From NCBI GenBank assembly GCA_903828595.1, contig CAIKMS010000015.1:62001-126000 (forward strand): a stretch of 64,000 nt of DNA, given 5' to 3'. The position numbers and the translations under genes are program-made. The stretch is from an uncultured Pseudomonadota bacterium. Lineage in GTDB: Bacteria; Pseudomonadota; Gammaproteobacteria; Steroidobacterales; Steroidobacteraceae. Below, one piece after another: positions 44,919 to 54,695 of this stretch; within the stretch, counting starts at the first letter, position 1, and each line of letters starts with the position of its first letter. The notes below the pieces were generated by a model. The model ran no database searches. It was not told the DNA's origin and was given only the letters and a program-made list of their open reading frames with translations.

Positions 44919-46591
44919 TTGCGATTTTAGTGGTATTGGGCCTGCTGGCGTTCATCAGCGACGCCGGTCGCGGCATTCTTGAACCATTAGATAAGCTGGA
45001 GACAACGACTATGTCGTTGTCGGCGAGCAATTTGCCTTGGTATGCCGCGCGCACCACGTTGCGCATGTTGGCGGCCATGGGGTTGTCCTTACTTTTTACC
45101 TTTACCTATGCAACGTGGGCCGCCAAAAGCCCTCGTGCCGGCCGCCTTTTAGTGCCGTTACTTGACGTCGCGCAATCCGTCCCTGTCCTCGGATTTCTGA
45201 CCGCCACGGTCGTGTTTTTCATGTCGCTAGCTCCAGGGCGTGTCTTGGGCGCTGAATTCGCCGCCATCTTCGCTATTTTCACAAGCCAAGCGTGGAATAT
45301 GGCGTTCAGTTTTTACCAAAGCCTACGTACCGTACCAGCTGAATTAACCGAAGCGGCGCGATCGTTTCGACTCTCCCCCTGGTCACGGTTTTGGCGTTTA
45401 GAAGTCCCCTTTGCGATGCCGGGACTAGTCTGGAACATGATGATGTCGATGTCCGGCGGTTGGTTCTTTGTGACAACTTGCGAAGCCATCAGCGTCGGGC
45501 ATACCAAAATCATGCTCCCGGGTATGGGTGCCTACATTGCTCTAGCAATCGAGCAAAAAGACCTACGCGCGGTGGGCTATGCGATTCTGACGATGTTGAT
45601 TGTCATCTCCATCTACGATCAGTTGTTATTCCGTCCTTTGGTCGCTTGGTCGGATCGATTCCGATTTGATTCCGAACCCGGCATCAAAGCGCCGAGCTCG
45701 TGGGCGTTGAAGATGCTGCGCAGTTCACAGCTGCTAAGTGGCGTCTTTAAGGCACTGCACACCCTGTGGCGATCTATACTACGACCCTTGCGCTATCTAC
45801 AGCCTTTGACCACACCAAAATTCCGAGAACCCACGCCCGCCGAAGAGCGCCGCGCCGATATCCTAAGCTATGTGTCCATTCTGATAGTGACGCTTCTGGC
45901 GACTTACAAAGCCAGCACGTTCTTAACCAGCGGCCTGTCGGTAGCGGAAACGCTTGAAGCATTTCGCTTGGGCTTAATTACCATGCTACGCGTGTTTGTG
46001 CTCATCGCTCTGGCTAGCGTTATTTGGGTACCGGTCGGTGTGTGGGTGGGATTACGACCGCGCGCGGCTGGAATTGTGCAGCCCATCGCTCAGTTTCTGG
46101 CGGCTTTTCCGGCAAATTTGCTGTTTCCCATTGCGGTCTATGCCATCGTTCGCTGGAAACTCAACCCCGATATCTGGCTATCACCTTTGATGATTCTAGG
46201 TACCCAGTGGTACATCTTGTTTAACGTGATCGCAGGAGCTTCTTCCATGCCCGCTGAGCTACGCTATGCCGCGCGCAATCTAGGGCTGGGCGGCTGGCTG
46301 TGGTGGAAACGATTTGCCTTACCCGCTGTGTTTCCTTTTTACGTAACTGGAGCGCTTACCGCGTCAGGCGGCTCTTGGAATGCCGCAATCGTCGCTGAGG
46401 TAGCCAATTGGGGTGACACTCAAGTCCGAGCCGCCGGTATCGGAGCGTATATTGCTGATGCTACGGATGCCGGAAACTGGCATCGCGTGGTTCTGGGCAT
46501 TTTGGTCATGAGTCTTTTTGTCGTCATCGTTAACCGTATCTTCTGGCGTCCGCTGTACCTTTATGCGGAACGCAAGTACCGACTGTCGTGA
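44855..46591 (+). CDS. ABC transporter permease with two fused permease units (NitT/TauT type)
   Basis: 578 residues with two copies of the BPD_transp_1 permease domain. Each carries an EAA-type loop for contact with the ATPase (LTEAARSFRLSPWSRFWRLEVP and LRYAARNLGLGGWLWWKRFALP). About twelve membrane helices are visible. Fused permeases of this kind occur in nitrate/sulfonate/taurine-like transporters. The ATPase gene follows after 7 bases. No substrate-binding protein is encoded nearby. AAGGA precedes the ATG. Confidence 0.9.
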   Translation: MLRTLPARVADSRRLFTRWDLIAILVVLGLLAFISDAGRGILEPLDKLETTTMSLSASNLPWYAARTTLRMLAAMGLSLLFTFTYATWAAKSPRAGRLLVPLLDVAQSVPVLGFLTATVVFFMSLAPGRVLGAEFAAIFAIFTSQAWNMAFSFYQSLRTVPAELTEAARSFRLSPWSRFWRLEVPFAMPGLVWNMMMSMSGGWFFVTTCEAISVGHTKIMLPGMGAYIALAIEQKDLRAVGYAILTMLIVISIYDQLLFRPLVAWSDRFRFDSEPGIKAPSSWALKMLRSSQLLSGVFKALHTLWRSILRPLRYLQPLTTPKFREPTPAEERRADILSYVSILIVTLLATYKASTFLTSGLSVAETLEAFRLGLITMLRVFVLIALASVIWVPVGVWVGLRPRAAGIVQPIAQFLAAFPANLLFPIAVYAIVRWKLNPDIWLSPLMILGTQWYILFNVIAGASSMPAELRYAARNLGLGGWLWWKRFALPAVFPFYVTGALTASGGSWNAAIVAEVANWGDTQVRAAGIGAYIADATDAGNWHRVVLGILVMSLFVVIVNRIFWRPLYLYAERKYRLS

Positions 46592-46598
46592 GGCCCTG

Positions 46599-47921
46599 AT
46601 GAACGCTGTTAACTCCCTGCTTGAGGTCCGTGACGTTATCAAAGCCTTCCCTAAAGGTGATGGCGGCAGTCTCTTGGTGCTTGATCAAGTCAATTTAAGT
46701 GTTCGCGAGGGCGAGATTGTCGGCCTTCTGGGTCGATCGGGTTCGGGCAAATCCAGCCTCCTGAGATTGATTGCCGGCCTGTCCAAGCCCACCTCGGGCG
46801 AAGTGAACTACCTGGGTCAGGCCGTCGATGGGCCTGCCGCCGGTGTGGCCATGGTGTTTCAGAGTTTCGCCCTGTTTCCCTGGTTGACCGTTTACGAGAA
46901 CGTAGCCTTAGGCCTTGAGGCCTTGCGTTTACCGGAAGACGAAATCCGCCGCCGCTCACTGGCTGCCATCGACTTAATCGGTTTGGACGGCTTTGAATCC
47001 GCCTATCCACGCGAGTTGTCCGGTGGCATGCGTCAACGAGTAGGTTTCGCGCGGGCGTTGGTGGTGAACCCTAACATTCTGCTAATGGACGAGGCCTTTT
47101 CGGCTTTGGACGTACTCACCGCGGAAACTTTGCGTACGGATTTCTTGGATCTTTGGGGCGCCAAACAAATGCCCATCAAGGGCGTGATCTTGGTCACTCA
47201 TAACATCGAAGAAGCCGTCCAGATGTGCGACCGCATCTTGGTTTTTTCCACCAACCCCGGTCGAATCGTGACAGAGATTTCGGTCTCTCTACCGCAACCG
47301 CGCAATCGCTTAGACACCAACTTTCGCGATCTCGTGGAGAAAATATATGTAGAGATGACCTCCAAACGTATGCAGACGACTAATGAGAAAGCGGCACGCG
47401 GACAAAAAGACAAACCCGCGGTGGCAAACCTGGACGTCATTCTCGCCTACTACGTTTCGACTAATTTGATCTCCGGTCTGATTGAGGCCGTCGCTGAAGC
47501 GCCGTATCACGGACGAGCGGATCTGCCCGTCATCGCCTCCGACTTGATGATGGAGATTGATGACCTGTTTCCTGTAGTTGAAGCCCTGCAGTTACTTCGC
47601 TTCGCCGATCTGGAGGGTGGTGACTTGAACCTCACGGTAGACGGAATGGCATTTGCTAACGCTGAAGTGGATGAGCGCAAGCGTATCTTCGCCAAACATT
47701 TGCTTAGCTTCGTGCCCCTAGCCTCGCACGTGCGGCGCGTGCTCGACGAACGCGCCTCCCATATGGCACCGCGCAGCCGATTCCTAAACGAACTCGAAGA
47801 CTATATGACGCCCGAAGCGGCAGAGCAGACCCTACGTAACATCGTGAGCTGGGGCCGCTACGGTGAGGTGTTTGCTTATGATGACCAGCACATGAACTTC
47901 AGTTTGGAAAACCCAACCTAG
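46599..47921 (+). CDS. NitT/TauT-type ABC ATPase with AAA-associated C-terminal domain
   Basis: 440 residues from the ATG at 46599 (GAGG upstream). The ATPase domain has Walker A GRSGSGKSS (45-53), Q-loop FQSFALFPWLT, signature LSGGMRQRVGFARAL and Walker B NILLMDEAFSALD. The extra 150 residues (about 285-435, starting VANLDVILAYYVS and including LPVIASDLMMEIDDLFP) match the AAA-associated domain attached to nitrate/bicarbonate-type ATPases, probably regulatory. It pairs with the fused permease just upstream. Substrate cannot be told from sequence alone. Confidence 0.92.
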   Translation: MNAVNSLLEVRDVIKAFPKGDGGSLLVLDQVNLSVREGEIVGLLGRSGSGKSSLLRLIAGLSKPTSGEVNYLGQAVDGPAAGVAMVFQSFALFPWLTVYENVALGLEALRLPEDEIRRRSLAAIDLIGLDGFESAYPRELSGGMRQRVGFARALVVNPNILLMDEAFSALDVLTAETLRTDFLDLWGAKQMPIKGVILVTHNIEEAVQMCDRILVFSTNPGRIVTEISVSLPQPRNRLDTNFRDLVEKIYVEMTSKRMQTTNEKAARGQKDKPAVANLDVILAYYVSTNLISGLIEAVAEAPYHGRADLPVIASDLMMEIDDLFPVVEALQLLRFADLEGGDLNLTVDGMAFANAEVDERKRIFAKHLLSFVPLASHVRRVLDERASHMAPRSRFLNELEDYMTPEAAEQTLRNIVSWGRYGEVFAYDDQHMNFSLENPT

Positions 47922-47979
47922 GGCGCGAGCTCGAGAAACTTCGACGTGCCTTCTGCGTGAAGGTTTATAACTGCCTGCG

Positions 47980-49242
47980 TCAGCACCCTGCATCATCTCT
48001 TTTCATATCCGCAAACCGATCCATGTTTCGCAGAGCCGGAAAACCCATAGCCCAGACGGCCACCACCACCAGTGTGGCGATGCCACCCAACGCCACCGAA
48101 GGCACCAAACCAAGCCAAGCCGCGGTTACACCCGACTCAAACTCGCCCAACTCGTTGCTTGCACCGATGAACATCGAACTCACGGCACCTACTCGGCCAC
48201 GCATGTGATCGGGAGTCTCGATTTGCACCATCATTTGGCGCACAAACACACTCACCATATCAGCAGCGCCCAATACAGCTAACAAAAACAGTGACCACCA
48301 GAAATTCACTGATACGCTAAACAACACCGTCGCGACAGCAAACACCAAGACTCCTAAAAACATAGCGTGGCCAACCCGACGCTCAATAGGCCGCGCTGTC
48401 AGACCCATCGCCACCAAAGATGCGCCAATGCCGGGACTGGCCCTCAACCAGCCTAGACCCGCCGGGCCTACGTGCAGCACATCCATCGCATAAGCAGGCA
48501 ATAGCGCCGTAGCGCCACCAAAAAGCACGGCGAACAAGTCCAGTGATATCGCACCAAAAATAACAGGCCGACTGCGCACAAAACTCAACCCATCCATCAT
48601 GCCTTTCATGCCGGTTGAATCGTGTGACACGCTCTGAGAGGGTGACTTCACCCACTGCATGCAAAAGACCGCCACCACCATCAAAGCAGCGACCGTAAGA
48701 TAGGCAATCGCCGGACCGCCAAACGCATAAAGAAGTCCGCCGAGCGCAGGCCCTGCAATGACCGATAATTGCCAAGACGATGAGCTGATACCTACTGCCG
48801 TGCTAAACAGCTCAGGTGGCACTAAGTTGGGCATCAAGGCGGAGGCGGCCGGTGAACTAAAAGCGCGCGCGACACCAAACAGCACCATCACCGCAAAGAC
48901 GGGCAGTGGACTGGCAAGTCCTGCTACCGTAAACCACCACAGTGCCGCACCGCAGATCAACTCTAAAGCAAAACAACCCATTAGAAGGGCACGCCGATCA
49001 TATCGATCGGCTGCTTGGCCGGCCGGTAGTACCAGCAACAGAAACGGCAAGAACTGCGATAAGCCAATCACGCCTAAGTCCATCGGTTGATGGGTAAGCG
49101 CGTAGACCTGTGCGCCAACAGCAACCGTCTGGATCTGCGTAGCTAGCGACGAGAGAATTTTCGCTACTTGAAAGAAAGTAAACGATTGATAGCTTATGGC
49201 TGCGGAAAAACCGGTTTTCGGCCTGCTACCTTGATTCATCAT
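47980..49242 (-). CDS. MFS transporter (EntS/MFS_3-like)
   Basis: 420 residues with about twelve membrane helices. The MFS motif between helices 2 and 3 is present (PAGQAADRYDRRALLMG). ARAFSSPAASALMPNLVPPELF and HMRGRVGAVSSMFIGASNELGEF match the MFS_3 group that includes the enterobactin exporter EntS. A small-molecule efflux role is likely, and no siderophore genes are nearby. It is the last gene of a minus-strand run that starts with an RND pump; a 56-base gap separates it from the MOSC gene. Confidence 0.88.
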   Translation of the reverse strand: MMNQGSRPKTGFSAAISYQSFTFFQVAKILSSLATQIQTVAVGAQVYALTHQPMDLGVIGLSQFLPFLLLVLPAGQAADRYDRRALLMGCFALELICGAALWWFTVAGLASPLPVFAVMVLFGVARAFSSPAASALMPNLVPPELFSTAVGISSSSWQLSVIAGPALGGLLYAFGGPAIAYLTVAALMVVAVFCMQWVKSPSQSVSHDSTGMKGMMDGLSFVRSRPVIFGAISLDLFAVLFGGATALLPAYAMDVLHVGPAGLGWLRASPGIGASLVAMGLTARPIERRVGHAMFLGVLVFAVATVLFSVSVNFWWSLFLLAVLGAADMVSVFVRQMMVQIETPDHMRGRVGAVSSMFIGASNELGEFESGVTAAWLGLVPSVALGGIATLVVVAVWAMGFPALRNMDRFADMKRDDAGC

Positions 49243-49298
49243 AAAACAGGGACGTGCCCGACCGCACCGCGTTGGTTCAACCTGGCGTTATGCATGCG

Positions 49299-49811
49299 CT
49301 ACTCACGCTCCTCGTTGCCCAACTTACCCGGCCGAATCAACTGCACGGAATCGCCGATCCGCATCACGCCGGGCTGCAGGACACGCGCCGTCAAGCCACC
49401 ATGCCCCCGCATCGCGTTATACCCACCAGGGCCTAGGTACTCTTCCATGCGCGAGCAAGGATGGCACCGACCGGTACCCTCAAAAACGACCGGACCAATT
49501 TGAAAATGCGCCCCAATCAGTGACAGCAAATTAATGCCACGTACGGCAACGTTGCGCCGAAGCAGCGCCGGATCAATCGCTGACAGGCCCATAACGGATG
49601 CCACCACATCCAGATGCTCCGCCTGAATAAAAGTCACCTGGCGGGTACTGGCTGCATTACCTGAGAACCGATCACCCGTCAGACCCGTACCGATGCGAAC
49701 ATCAACTTCTTCTACCGTAACCAACGGCTCTCGTCGGGCTGCACGAACTCCCATCCAAGTTACCTGACCCCGCTGTGGCAGGCTCGCCAACAAAGTATCT
49801 AAAGAAGTCAT
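49299..49811 (-). CDS. MOSC domain protein
   Basis: 170 residues covering a single MOSC (molybdenum cofactor sulfurase C-terminal) domain. Signature parts are GLTGDRFSG, QVTFIQAEHLDVV, LLRRNVAVRGINL and the cysteine-containing GTGRCHPCSRMEE, which is where YiiM/YcbX-like proteins bind molybdenum cofactor. These enzymes reduce N-hydroxylated compounds or handle the cofactor. No partner reductase is adjacent. It is 10 bases from the DUF3429 gene, so co-transcription is likely. Confidence 0.92.
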   Translation of the reverse strand: MTSLDTLLASLPQRGQVTWMGVRAARREPLVTVEEVDVRIGTGLTGDRFSGNAASTRQVTFIQAEHLDVVASVMGLSAIDPALLRRNVAVRGINLLSLIGAHFQIGPVVFEGTGRCHPCSRMEEYLGPGGYNAMRGHGGLTARVLQPGVMRIGDSVQLIRPGKLGNEERE

Positions 49812-49821
49812 GAGTGCGCCT

Positions 49822-50307
49822 TCATGGACTTGCTAACGGCCCCATAAGGGCCAGAACTAACGATCCGAGCACAATTAAAGTTAATCGCATGCGTAGGGCC
49901 AGATAACTCTCCGGCAGCCACTGAGCGGCCACACGTCGCTCATACAACCAGAATGCGGCAAAGGATATGATCTGCAGACCCAACCCGTACGAGATGGAAA
50001 GAATCAAAGACAGGGCAGCAGAGCTAGCCGGAAGAATGCCAACCGCTAGAGCTCCTGCAGAGTCGTTACCCTCGCCCTTACGGGCCAAAATCCATCCCCA
50101 GTGCACCGCGCCTAAAAACGACAGAATGGCGGCCCCGTAGGCCAGCAGCCCTTTGGCTAACAGGGTTTGCAGCGCCAAATCATGGATAAAAAACAAGCCG
50201 ATGACCAGCGCCACAAAAGGCAGTAGCCCGGCATAACCTAATGCCAGCATGCCGCCAGGGAGCTCTTGGCTTGTACCGACTTGGCTCGCATAGTCCTGCA
50301 TAGTCAC
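49822..50307 (-). CDS. DUF3429 membrane protein
   Basis: 161 residues, four or five membrane helices. LLAYGAAILSFLGAVHWGWIL is the most conserved DUF3429 segment, followed by a Tyr/Trp-rich helix (FAAFWLYERRVAAQWLPE). Function is unknown. The GTG at 50307 has GGAG at good spacing; an ATG at 50301 is also possible. It sits 18 bases after the RND pump gene and 10 before the MOSC gene. Confidence 0.88.
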   Translation of the reverse strand: MTMQDYASQVGTSQELPGGMLALGYAGLLPFVALVIGLFFIHDLALQTLLAKGLLAYGAAILSFLGAVHWGWILARKGEGNDSAGALAVGILPASSAALSLILSISYGLGLQIISFAAFWLYERRVAAQWLPESYLALRMRLTLIVLGSLVLALMGPLASP

Positions 50308-50325
50308 CTGATGAGCTCCTATGCC

Positions 50326-53300
50326 TTAGCCGGAGTGTGAGTCCTGACCATCAGCGGCCTGTCGCTCTGGCGACAGGATGCGCGAGGCCCAAGGTCCAAC
50401 CCAAGACTCAAACTGATCCATGATAGAGAACACAGCGGGAACCACGACCAGTGTCAGCGCGGTTGAGGTAATGATTCCACCGATCACCGCCACAGCCATG
50501 GGCCGTCGGAACGAACTGTCGCCGCCCAAACCGATGGCTGTTGGCAACATGCCGGCAATCATCGCGATACTGGTCATGACAATCGGTTGCGCACGCTTAT
50601 GTCCCGCCTCCATCAACGCCTCTACGCGTGGCAGACCCTTTTTCATTTCCTCGATAGCAAAGTCAACGAGCAGAATTGAGTTTTTTCCTACAATTCCCAT
50701 CAGCATCAAAATCCCGATGATAACGGGCAGTGACAATGGGTTGTGCGTAACAAGCAAAGCAATTGCGACACCGGCTAGAGAGAGAGGCAACGCTGAGAGA
50801 ATGGTAATTGGCTGGAAAACCTTAGCGAACAACAAGACAAGCACCGCAAAAACCATCAAAACACCGGCACCGATGGCGAGCAGGAAATTATTGAACAACT
50901 CATCCTGGAACTCGGCGTTTCCAGCCCAAACCAGTCGAACGCCCAGTGGCAGATTCTTAGCCACCTGCAGGGCCTTTATAGCCGTCGTCGCATCGCCCAG
51001 CGCTGCACCATTTGCGAGGTCAGCATTGATCATCATGCGCCGACTCTGGTTATACCGTCGTACCGCCGCCGGACCTTGACCAAAGCTCACATCAGCCACC
51101 GCTTTCAACGGCACCGTATGGCCCGTAGAGGTTGGCACCGGCATATTCTCAAGCACCTCAAGGTTCTGACGTGCTGACTCCACTAGGCTAACGCGTATAG
51201 GAACCTGTCGATCAGAAAGGGAGAACTTCGCTCCAAACTGCGGCAGGTCACCAAGTGTGGCAATGCGAATCGTTTGACTAATCGCGTCTACCGAAACACC
51301 CAGCTGCGCTGCAATGTCAAAGCGGGGGCGCACTACGATTTCAGGTCTTGCCATATCCCCTTTAATCACCGCACTGCGCAGCATCGGCAACTTACGCATC
51401 TGAGTGACCAACTCATGGGCTTTTTCCTCGGTCAGTGCCGGGTCGTCACCCACAACGTAAAGATCCAGATCGCCACCACCGCCACCACCGCCGCCACCAA
51501 AACTAATGCGCGCGTCAGGAATGGTTTTTAACTCAGGCTCAACCGACTCTTCCCATTGCTTTTGGCTCATCGAACGATCAGCGATGGGCACTAGCGATAC
51601 ACGCAGTGATGCATTGCGAACCTGTCCGTCATCATCAGCACCTATGGTTTCGACGACTGCCGTCACCTCCGGGTGACGACGGATCATGGCTGCCGCTTGG
51701 GCGCTAATACGAGCGGTGTCTTCCAATCGCACACCGGGCGGCAATTCAATCTGCACGCGCGAATAAGACGAATCTGACGGAGGCTGAAAAGTCGTTGAAA
51801 TAGATGTCAGAAACAGGGCCAACGATGCAAAGAAAAATACGACTCCACCGATGACGGTTTTCCACCGATTCCTAATCGACACTGCCAGTATCCGCTGATA
51901 CCAGCGCATAACAGCGCCATCGTGAGCGACATGCATTCGATCAGGGCGCAGGGTGTATGCGGCAATCAGCGGAGTGATAAGGCGCGCTACTAGAAGTGAG
52001 AAAAATACCGCTGAGGCCACCGTCAGACCAAACTCACGAAAAAACTGCCCGGTGATGCCACCCATAAAACTCACGGGCAGAAACACGGCGATAATGGTGG
52101 CTGAGGTGGCTACCACCGCCAGGCCAATTTCGTCAGCCGCATCTAAGGCAGCCTGAAAGCCACTCTTGCCCATGCGCATGTGCCGCACAATGTTCTCAAT
52201 TTCCACAATCGCATCGTCAACCAACACACCGGCGACCAACGAAAGCGCCAGCAGACTCACGCCATTAAGGGTAAAGCCCATAGCGTACATAAAGCCGAAA
52301 GTTGGAATTGCCGAAAGCGGAATAGCCAGCGCGGAAATAGCGGTGGCACGCCACTCGCGCAAAAAGAAATAGACCACGACAACCGCCAAGATCGAGCCTT
52401 CAAGCAATGCAGCCATTGAAGAATGGTATGACTGTTTGGTCTCATCAACGGTAGTGAAGATCTGTGAGATCGTGACCTGCGGGTTTTCTTTTCGGATCAA
52501 ATTGATTTTTTTCTCAACCGCAGCCAGCGTGGAGACGTCCGAAAATCCCTTGGCTTTGTATACGCCAAAAGTCGTTGCGGGTCGTCCATTGAGTCGAGCC
52601 AGGCTGCGCACTTCAGAGACACCGTCGCGAACGTCAGCAATATCTGACAATCGAACAAACCGACCACCCGAAATCTGGATCTGGGTAGCCGCCAGAGCTT
52701 GAGTGGTTTTTGCTGCGCCCAACACACGAATAGACTGCTCGCCACCCGCAATTTGAGCTCGACCACCGGGTGCATCCACATTGAGGGATCGTAGAGCGTC
52801 ATTAACCTGAACCGCGGTTACGCCCAATGCTTCCATACGGGCAGGATCCAGATCCACACGCACGGCGCGATCGACACCCCCTGACCTATCTACTTTGGCG
52901 ACGCCGCCAGCGCCCAGCAAAGTTTTTGATAGCGTGTTATCCACAAACCAGGACAAGCCCTCCAGCGTCATGCTGGATGAACTCACGGCATAGCGCACGA
53001 TCGCATCGCCGTCAGAATCCTCACGCTGAACCTGCGGCTCTTGAATACTCTGCGGTAATTCCGAGCGAATTCGCGAAACCGCGTCACGCACATCACTGAC
53101 AGCGCGATCAATCGGTGTACCAATCTGAAACTCGATACCGGTCCAGGCTTGGCCCTCAACAGCACGCGAGGTGATGTTGCGCACGCCGACTACGCCGGCC
53201 ACTGCTCCTTCGACTTTTTGTAGGATCTGTTTTTCGATTTCAACCGGCGCCGCGCCTGGCTGGGAGATCGTCACCCATATAAATGGAAAAGAGATGTCGG

Positions 53301-53415
53301 GGTTTAGATTAATCGGCAAGCGCACAAAAGAAACAACGCCCACAAAAGTCAGCACCATGAACAAGACCAGAGGGGTGATGGGATTACGGATCGCCCATGC
53401 CGACATATTTTTCAT
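50326..53415 (-). CDS. RND efflux pump inner-membrane transporter
   Basis: 1029 residues of the AcrB/HAE-1 class. The ATG at 53415 has AAGGA upstream; a frame extending to 53511 lacks family sequence. Landmarks are ITPLVLFMVLTFVGVV (helix 1), the periplasmic porter domains, and the proton-relay helix LLALSLVAGVLVDDAIVEIEN with paired Asp. The usual tandem repeat of 6+6 helices is present, with a second-half GIVGKNSILLVDFAIEEMKK. Near the middle is a run of nine glycines (ISFGGG...GDLDLY) in a porter loop. It works with the adaptor at 53426; no outer-membrane channel gene is adjacent. Confidence 0.93.
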   Translation of the reverse strand: MKNMSAWAIRNPITPLVLFMVLTFVGVVSFVRLPINLNPDISFPFIWVTISQPGAAPVEIEKQILQKVEGAVAGVVGVRNITSRAVEGQAWTGIEFQIGTPIDRAVSDVRDAVSRIRSELPQSIQEPQVQREDSDGDAIVRYAVSSSSMTLEGLSWFVDNTLSKTLLGAGGVAKVDRSGGVDRAVRVDLDPARMEALGVTAVQVNDALRSLNVDAPGGRAQIAGGEQSIRVLGAAKTTQALAATQIQISGGRFVRLSDIADVRDGVSEVRSLARLNGRPATTFGVYKAKGFSDVSTLAAVEKKINLIRKENPQVTISQIFTTVDETKQSYHSSMAALLEGSILAVVVVYFFLREWRATAISALAIPLSAIPTFGFMYAMGFTLNGVSLLALSLVAGVLVDDAIVEIENIVRHMRMGKSGFQAALDAADEIGLAVVATSATIIAVFLPVSFMGGITGQFFREFGLTVASAVFFSLLVARLITPLIAAYTLRPDRMHVAHDGAVMRWYQRILAVSIRNRWKTVIGGVVFFFASLALFLTSISTTFQPPSDSSYSRVQIELPPGVRLEDTARISAQAAAMIRRHPEVTAVVETIGADDDGQVRNASLRVSLVPIADRSMSQKQWEESVEPELKTIPDARISFGGGGGGGGGDLDLYVVGDDPALTEEKAHELVTQMRKLPMLRSAVIKGDMARPEIVVRPRFDIAAQLGVSVDAISQTIRIATLGDLPQFGAKFSLSDRQVPIRVSLVESARQNLEVLENMPVPTSTGHTVPLKAVADVSFGQGPAAVRRYNQSRRMMINADLANGAALGDATTAIKALQVAKNLPLGVRLVWAGNAEFQDELFNNFLLAIGAGVLMVFAVLVLLFAKVFQPITILSALPLSLAGVAIALLVTHNPLSLPVIIGILMLMGIVGKNSILLVDFAIEEMKKGLPRVEALMEAGHKRAQPIVMTSIAMIAGMLPTAIGLGGDSSFRRPMAVAVIGGIITSTALTLVVVPAVFSIMDQFESWVGPWASRILSPERQAADGQDSHSG

Positions 53416-53425
53416 GGCGTTATCC

Positions 53426-54574
53426 TTAATGTGCTGCGACGGCCGGCGCCGCCGGCGTAGCGGCAGCTTCTGGGGCTCGACGCACGGACTCACCTTCGCG
53501 CAAGAAAGCACCTGCTATCGCGATGACGTGCTCTTCGCCCGTCAATCCGCCCGACACAATCACACCGGTAGCACCGGTGCCTTGAACGGTGATCGGCTGA
53601 CGAACTACTTTGTCGTTAGCGTCAACCAGAAGCACATAGGTTCCAGACCCATCCGCCAACACGGCCGTCTGCGGGATCACAATACGCGCATCGTGATCCA
53701 CGGATAATGACGCGCGCGCGAAGGCCCCGGGTCGCAACTCAGGATCTGGCGTTAACGCCACGCGGACCGAGCCTAGTCGGGTCTGAGGATCAATCACCGC
53801 ACCGATCTGCCATATGGTGCCCTCAAAAGCCCGGCTTACACCCGTTATATGCACGGAGACCGCCTGCCCGATTTTCAAACTGGGCATATCTTGCTCAGCA
53901 ACCAGGCCTCGCAACTCCACCTCACCATTCTTAGCTAACCGGAATAGCGGCTCGCCACCGGCCATCACGCTCTGTCCGATTTCCGCTCGGCGGGTCAGTA
54001 CCACGCCATCGGCGGGCGCCTTAACCTCAAGACGAGCCTGACGTCCTTGTGCTTCTGCTAGCTGGGCTTCGGCCACTTTGACCTTGGCCGCGGCGGTCGC
54101 AGCAACCGAGTGGCGGCGCTCAACTTCCTCTTTGGATAAAGCACCGGCCGGCGCAACTGCTTCGGCGCGATGAAAGTCTGCTTGGGCTAATTCTGCGTTA
54201 GCTTTTGCTTCCTCCAAGGATGCTCTCAGACTGGCCACCTGTGCCTGAACCACGGCCGGGTCCAAACGCGCTAAAATTTGGCCCGAATGCACCCGATCGC
54301 CGGCCTCGGCGGTGACGCTGGCAATACGCCCACCCTCACCTTCAACGCCAATGGGTAAATCGTAGCGCGCACTTATGGTCCCGGTGAAACTCAGCGGGTT
54401 ATCCACGGCAACGGGATGGGGCACGATCAGACTGACCATAGGCAATGTCTGCGCCGGCTCAGCAGCAGGCTTTGCTCCGCCGCACGCCGCCAGACTGGAG
54501 ATTAGGACCAGTGCCACGGCACCGGCCACCAAACCAGACGCAGAAGGTCGATAGATCTTAAAACTAGAGGTCAC
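53426..54574 (-). CDS. RND periplasmic adaptor (membrane fusion protein)
   Basis: About 382 residues from the GTG at 54574, chosen for the GGAG 8 bases upstream; an upstream GTG at 54616 adds 14 residues. Lipoprotein signal with lipobox LAAC. Structure follows AcrA/MexA: biotinyl-lipoyl halves (ASVTAEAGDRVHSGQILARL and ARLEVKAPADGVVLTRRAEIG), a helical hairpin between them (SLRASLEEAKANAELAQAD), then beta-barrel and membrane-proximal domains. It links the inner-membrane pump to an outer-membrane channel encoded elsewhere. The gap to the pump gene is 10 bases. Confidence 0.92.
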   Translation of the reverse strand: MTSSFKIYRPSASGLVAGAVALVLISSLAACGGAKPAAEPAQTLPMVSLIVPHPVAVDNPLSFTGTISARYDLPIGVEGEGGRIASVTAEAGDRVHSGQILARLDPAVVQAQVASLRASLEEAKANAELAQADFHRAEAVAPAGALSKEEVERRHSVAATAAAKVKVAEAQLAEAQGRQARLEVKAPADGVVLTRRAEIGQSVMAGGEPLFRLAKNGEVELRGLVAEQDMPSLKIGQAVSVHITGVSRAFEGTIWQIGAVIDPQTRLGSVRVALTPDPELRPGAFARASLSVDHDARIVIPQTAVLADGSGTYVLLVDANDKVVRQPITVQGTGATGVIVSGGLTGEEHVIAIAGAFLREGESVRRAPEAAATPAAPAVAAH

Positions 54575-54695
54575 TGAAACTACTCCAAGTGAAGCCAAAT
54601 TGAGCCGCGGGGCCACAAATGGCTGATAAGGGTAGTTTAACCCGTGCAGTCGGATTAATGCCTAAGGCAAATGCCTAATAGTTCCCGGAATGTAG

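Noticed and set aside
50420-51079. A 219-codon plus-strand frame inside the RND pump gene
   Set aside because: The pump reading frame is full length and strongly conserved; the antisense frame has no family match.
51473-51503. A possible short tandem repeat or CRISPR-like array
   Set aside because: It is only the codon run for nine glycines within the RND pump; there are no spacers or repeat units elsewhere.
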